From: Clostridiaceae bacterium
GTDB lineage: Bacteria; Bacillota; Clostridia; Oscillospirales; Acutalibacteraceae
NCBI GenBank assembly: GCA_016295895.1
Contig: JAEDKI010000081.1
Span: 1-8,357, forward strand
Direction: 5' to 3'
Length of the DNA: 8,357 nucleotides
The position numbers and the translations under genes are program-made. The notes beneath the pieces were generated by a model. The model was not told the origin of the DNA. It did not search any database and saw only the letters and a program-made list of their open reading frames with translations. Positions within the stretch are counted from its first letter, which is position 1. Each line of letters begins with the position of its first letter. Shown in pieces: positions 5,841-8,357 of the stretch.

Positions 5841-8255
5841 TTACTGCGTTATCGCCGCACGGGAGCTTTTCCCGACCTGCGGCGGAGCGGAGTGCTCCGA
5901 TTTCTGAACTTCGTCTTTTTCAAGGGCGATATCCCAGACTGCATCAACGGATTTAACGGGCATAAAGCTTATTGCATCTTTAACGCATGAATCAACCTCG
6001 TCAAGATCGGCAACATTATCATAAGGAATAATGACCGTTTTGATTCCGGCACGGTAAGCCGCCATCGATTTTTCTTTAAGACCGCCTATCGGCAGAACCC
6101 TGCCTCTGAGGGTGATTTCGCCCGTCATTGCAACATCCTTGCGAACCTTTCTGCCGGTCAGAGCGGAAACAAGCGAGGTTGCAATCGTCACGCCCGCAGA
6201 CGGTCCGTCCTTGGGCGTTGCGCCCTCGGGAACATGGATATGGATATCCGTCTCTTTATAGAAGCTTCCGTTAATGGGCAGAGAATCAGCCTTTGAGCGG
6301 ATATAGCTGACTGCCGCTTTTGCGCTCTCCTGCATAACATCGCCGAGAGAGCCCGTCAGTTCAAGCTTGCCCGTGCCTTTGAGAACCGCCGTTTCAACCT
6401 CAAGCATTTCTCCGCCGACGCTCGTCCACGCAAGACCGTTGACAACGCCAACCTCGTTTTCGCCCGTGAAAGCCTCGGCTTTGTATTTTCTTGTGCCGAG
6501 CAGTTCTTCAACATTTTCGGGCTTGACAGAAACGCTCAGGGCTTCGCCCTCGACTATTTTCATAACGGCTTTTCTGCAAATTGCCGCTATCTTCTGTTCA
6601 AGCGCTCTGACTCCCGCCTCTCTCGTGTATCCGTCAATAATCAGCCTTATTGCCTTGTCGGTTATTCTGAGCTGAGACGCTTTGAGACCGTGGCGTTTGA
6701 GCTGCTTGGGAATCAGATGCTTTTTGGCAATGCTGAATTTCTCCTCTGCCGTGTAGCTGCCGAGCTCGATAACTTCCATTCTGTCCTTGAGCGGCTCGGG
6801 AATATTTGATTCAACATTCGCCGTTGTGATGAACATAACCCTGCTCAAGTCAAACGGCAATTCAAGATAATGATCTCTGAAAGCCGAATTCTGCTCGGGG
6901 TCAAGCACTTCAAGCAAAGCGGAGGTCGGGTCGCCCTTATAATCCGACGAAAGCTTGTCAACCTCGTCAAGCAGGATAACGGGATTGCTCGTGCCTGCCT
7001 GCTGCATGGCGGATATGATTCTGCCCGGCATTGAGCCGATATAAGTCTTTCTGTGACCTCTGATTTCCGCCTCGTCCTTAACGCCGCCGAGCGATATTCT
7101 GACATATTCTCTGCCCGTTGCCCTTGCAACCGAACGGGCAATCGAGGTTTTGCCTACTCCCGGAGGGCCGACAAGGCAGATTATCTGACCCTTGATATCC
7201 GGCGCAAAGCTCCGTACGGCAAGGTATTCGAGAATTCTCTTTTTTATTTTTTCAAGACCGTAGTGGTCTTTTTCAAGGATTTTTCTTGATTTTGCAATGT
7301 CCGTATTCTCAGCCGAGAACACATTCCACGGCAGGGAAATGCAGGTTTCGATATAGTTCCTGCTCACCGCCGCTTCGGGAGACTGCGGAGAGTATTTTTC
7401 AAGCCTGTCGCATTCTCTGAACAGCTTTTCTTTTATTTCGTCAGACGCATTGAGACCGCTTATGGTCAGTCTGAATTCGTCAAGCTCTTCCTCCTGCGAA
7501 ACACCGCCGCCGAGTTCTTCCGAAATAACCTTCATCTGCTCACGCAGATAATACTCACGCTGGTTCTTGTCAATCTGCTCCTGAACCTTGTCATTGATTT
7601 CGGCTTCGATTGAAAGCAGTTTTTCCTCGTTTGAAAGCAGAATGCACATCTGCTCAAGCCGTTTAATTTGGTTGACGGTTGAGAGCACCGACTGCCTGTC
7701 TTCATACTCAAGCAGAATATTGCCCGCAATGAAATCCGCAAGCTCACCCGGGTCGTCGTTTTCCATAACGCCCGTTATGATATCGCCGGGCATCTGAGGA
7801 ACACAATCGGCATATTCCGCAAAGAGGTTTTTAGTGTGGCGGACAAGTGCCTTTGCATAGTCGGAATCCGACTCTCTGACGGAGGGAGCGATTATCGGGA
7901 AAACCATCGCTTTGAGATATTTGCCCGAACCGACCTCAACGCCTCTGACAAGCCTTGCTCTTTGAATCCCCTCAACGGCAACACGGACATTTCCGTTTTT
8001 GCCGGGAAGCTTCAGAACCTGCTTGACATTTGCAATAACGCCGATATCATAAAGCGCATCATAGCCGGGGTCGTCGTCGCCTATGTCTTTCTGAGTGACA
8101 AGAAAAATCTCCTGATCGGTATCCATTGCCTTTTTAAGCGCATTTATTGATTTTTCCCTGCCGACATCAAAATGAATATTCATTTTCGGGAATATAACCA
8201 ACCCTCTGAGAGCAACGGCAGGCAGTATTCTTAAATTATCGTCTTTTATCATCAT
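5841..8255 (-). CDS. lon: Lon, ATP-dependent serine protease (LonA type)
   Basis: Lon is a cytoplasmic hexameric AAA+ protease that unfolds and degrades damaged and some regulatory proteins. The 804 residues carry an N-terminal substrate domain (about 8-200), a helical linker (about 200-335), the AAA+ module and a C-terminal protease domain (about 600-780). Visible motifs: Walker A GPPGVGKT (363-370), pore-loop pair Tyr405-Ile406, Walker B ILLDE (427-431), sensor-1 TTAN (477-480), arginine finger Arg492 and sensor-2 Arg550. The catalytic dyad is Ser686 in PKDGPSAG and Lys729 in GGLKEK, spaced 43 residues as in E. coli Ser679/Lys722. No transmembrane insertion is present, so it is LonA, not LonB. 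A polar tail rich in Ser, Lys and Pro follows about residue 780. Two adjacent ATGs exist: AAAAGGAG (8260-8267) is 4 nt from ATG 8255 and 7 nt from ATG 8252, so the true start may be one codon later. It is probably the first gene of the transcript. Confidence 0.98.
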   Translation of the reverse strand: MMIKDDNLRILPAVALRGLVIFPKMNIHFDVGREKSINALKKAMDTDQEIFLVTQKDIGDDDPGYDALYDIGVIANVKQVLKLPGKNGNVRVAVEGIQRARLVRGVEVGSGKYLKAMVFPIIAPSVRESDSDYAKALVRHTKNLFAEYADCVPQMPGDIITGVMENDDPGELADFIAGNILLEYEDRQSVLSTVNQIKRLEQMCILLSNEEKLLSIEAEINDKVQEQIDKNQREYYLREQMKVISEELGGGVSQEEELDEFRLTISGLNASDEIKEKLFRECDRLEKYSPQSPEAAVSRNYIETCISLPWNVFSAENTDIAKSRKILEKDHYGLEKIKKRILEYLAVRSFAPDIKGQIICLVGPPGVGKTSIARSVARATGREYVRISLGGVKDEAEIRGHRKTYIGSMPGRIISAMQQAGTSNPVILLDEVDKLSSDYKGDPTSALLEVLDPEQNSAFRDHYLELPFDLSRVMFITTANVESNIPEPLKDRMEVIELGSYTAEEKFSIAKKHLIPKQLKRHGLKASQLRITDKAIRLIIDGYTREAGVRALEQKIAAICRKAVMKIVEGEALSVSVKPENVEELLGTRKYKAEAFTGENEVGVVNGLAWTSVGGEMLEVETAVLKGTGKLELTGSLGDVMQESAKAAVSYIRSKADSLPINGSFYKETDIHIHVPEGATPKDGPSAGVTIATSLVSALTGRKVRKDVAMTGEITLRGRVLPIGGLKEKSMAAYRAGIKTVIIPYDNVADLDEVDSCVKDAISFMPVKSVDAVWDIALEKDEVQKSEHSAPPQVGKSSRAAITQ

Positions 8256-8259
8256 TAAA

Positions 8260-8267
8260 CTCCTTTT
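8260..8267 (-). promoter_or_regulatory. Ribosome binding site of lon
   Basis: AAAAGGAG on the minus strand is 4 nt from ATG 8255 and 7 nt from ATG 8252. The longer spacing is nearer the usual optimum, so initiation may be mainly at 8252, removing one Met from the N-terminus. Confidence 0.7.
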
Positions 8268-8289
8268 AGTCCATGCTTAGGGTAACGGT

Positions 8290-8308
8290 AATAATTATTT
8301 TAATTATT
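8290..8308. repeat. AT-only inverted repeat at the predicted lon transcription start
   Basis: AATAATT (8290-8296) and AATTATT (8302-8308) are perfect 7-base inverted arms around a 5-base loop. The far arm covers the predicted +1 near 8307. It could be an operator-like dyad or a weak leader hairpin, but pure A/T composition makes chance likely. Confidence 0.3.
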
Positions 8309-8313
8309 ATAGT

Positions 8314-8342
8314 ATTATATAATATATCTTGCAAACCGTCAA
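8314..8342 (-). promoter_or_regulatory. Strong-looking sigmaA/sigma70 promoter of the lon operon
   Basis: On the minus strand: -35 TTGACG (8337-8342, five of six), exactly 17 bp spacer, and -10 TATAAT (8314-8319, six of six). The predicted start near 8307 gives a leader of about 52 nt with the AAAAGGAG ribosome binding site. It is the best promoter match in the window and lies before the first gene of an unbroken minus-strand run, so it probably drives lon-ysxC-lysA and perhaps on to lgt. Neither the CIRCE (HrcA) inverted repeat nor a CtsR heptamer repeat is seen here. Confidence 0.75.
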
Positions 8343-8347
8343 CAGTT
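8334..8347. promoter_or_regulatory. Imperfect dyad over the lon -35 box (possible operator)
   Basis: AACCGT-CA-ACAGTT reads as two 6-base half-sites with five of six positions complementary, and it covers the -35 hexamer. A repressor bound here would block the promoter. I do not recognise the motif as that of a known heat-shock repressor. A short imperfect dyad of this kind can occur by chance. Confidence 0.2.
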
Positions 8348-8357
8348 ATCGACCCGT

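Noticed and set aside
8327..8357. CtsR operator near the lon promoter, suggested by GTTGACGGTTTG
   Set aside because: The CtsR pattern needs two GGTCAAA-type heptamers three bases apart; only a partial match to one is present, and it is explained by the -35 hexamer.

Overview
The window looks like a housekeeping chromosomal segment from a low-to-moderate G+C Firmicute. It most resembles gut Clostridia of the Oscillospiraceae/Ruminococcaceae type. That placement is inferred from the order lon-ysxC, the paired M16 peptidase-like genes yfmF/yfmH followed by lgt, AGGAGG-type ribosome binding sites, and very AT-rich gaps between genes. No marker gene here fixes the species. All seven genes lie on the minus strand, so the biological reading direction is from the right end of the window to the left.

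In that direction: a strong-looking sigma70/sigmaA-type promoter (8314-8342) precedes lon (ATP-dependent protease, complete). It is followed after 12 bp by ysxC/engB (ribosome-assembly GTPase) and after 5 bp by lysA (diaminopimelate decarboxylase). After a 40 bp gap come yfmF (M16 homologue without a zinc site) and yfmH (M16 homologue with an intact HXXEH site, start overlapping the end of yfmF by 11 bp). After 35 bp comes lgt (prolipoprotein diacylglyceryl transferase). A 68 bp AT-rich gap with a candidate promoter then leads to the first 82 codons of folD, which is cut by the left edge. No convincing intrinsic terminator is visible between any two genes, so lon through lgt can be one transcript. 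Possible internal promoters lie before yfmF (doubtful) and before folD (plausible).

The gene set covers protein quality control (Lon), large-subunit assembly (YsxC), the last step of lysine synthesis (LysA), an M16 pair tied by family naming to EF-P 5-aminopentanol modification (YfmF/YfmH), lipoprotein maturation at the membrane (Lgt) and one-carbon folate metabolism (FolD). Every catalytic motif that I can check by eye is intact, except that YfmF lacks a zinc-binding motif (normal for that family) and Lgt has Tyr where E. coli has His103.

I found no mobile element, CRISPR array, RNA gene, phage gene, defence gene or recognisably new system. There is no gene-free stretch longer than 100 bp. 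The points worth a second look are small-scale: dyad symmetries around the lon promoter, a hairpin over the yfmH stop codon, a promoter-like sequence whose start point would exclude the yfmF ribosome binding site, and lysA lying next to the EF-P-linked M16 pair.
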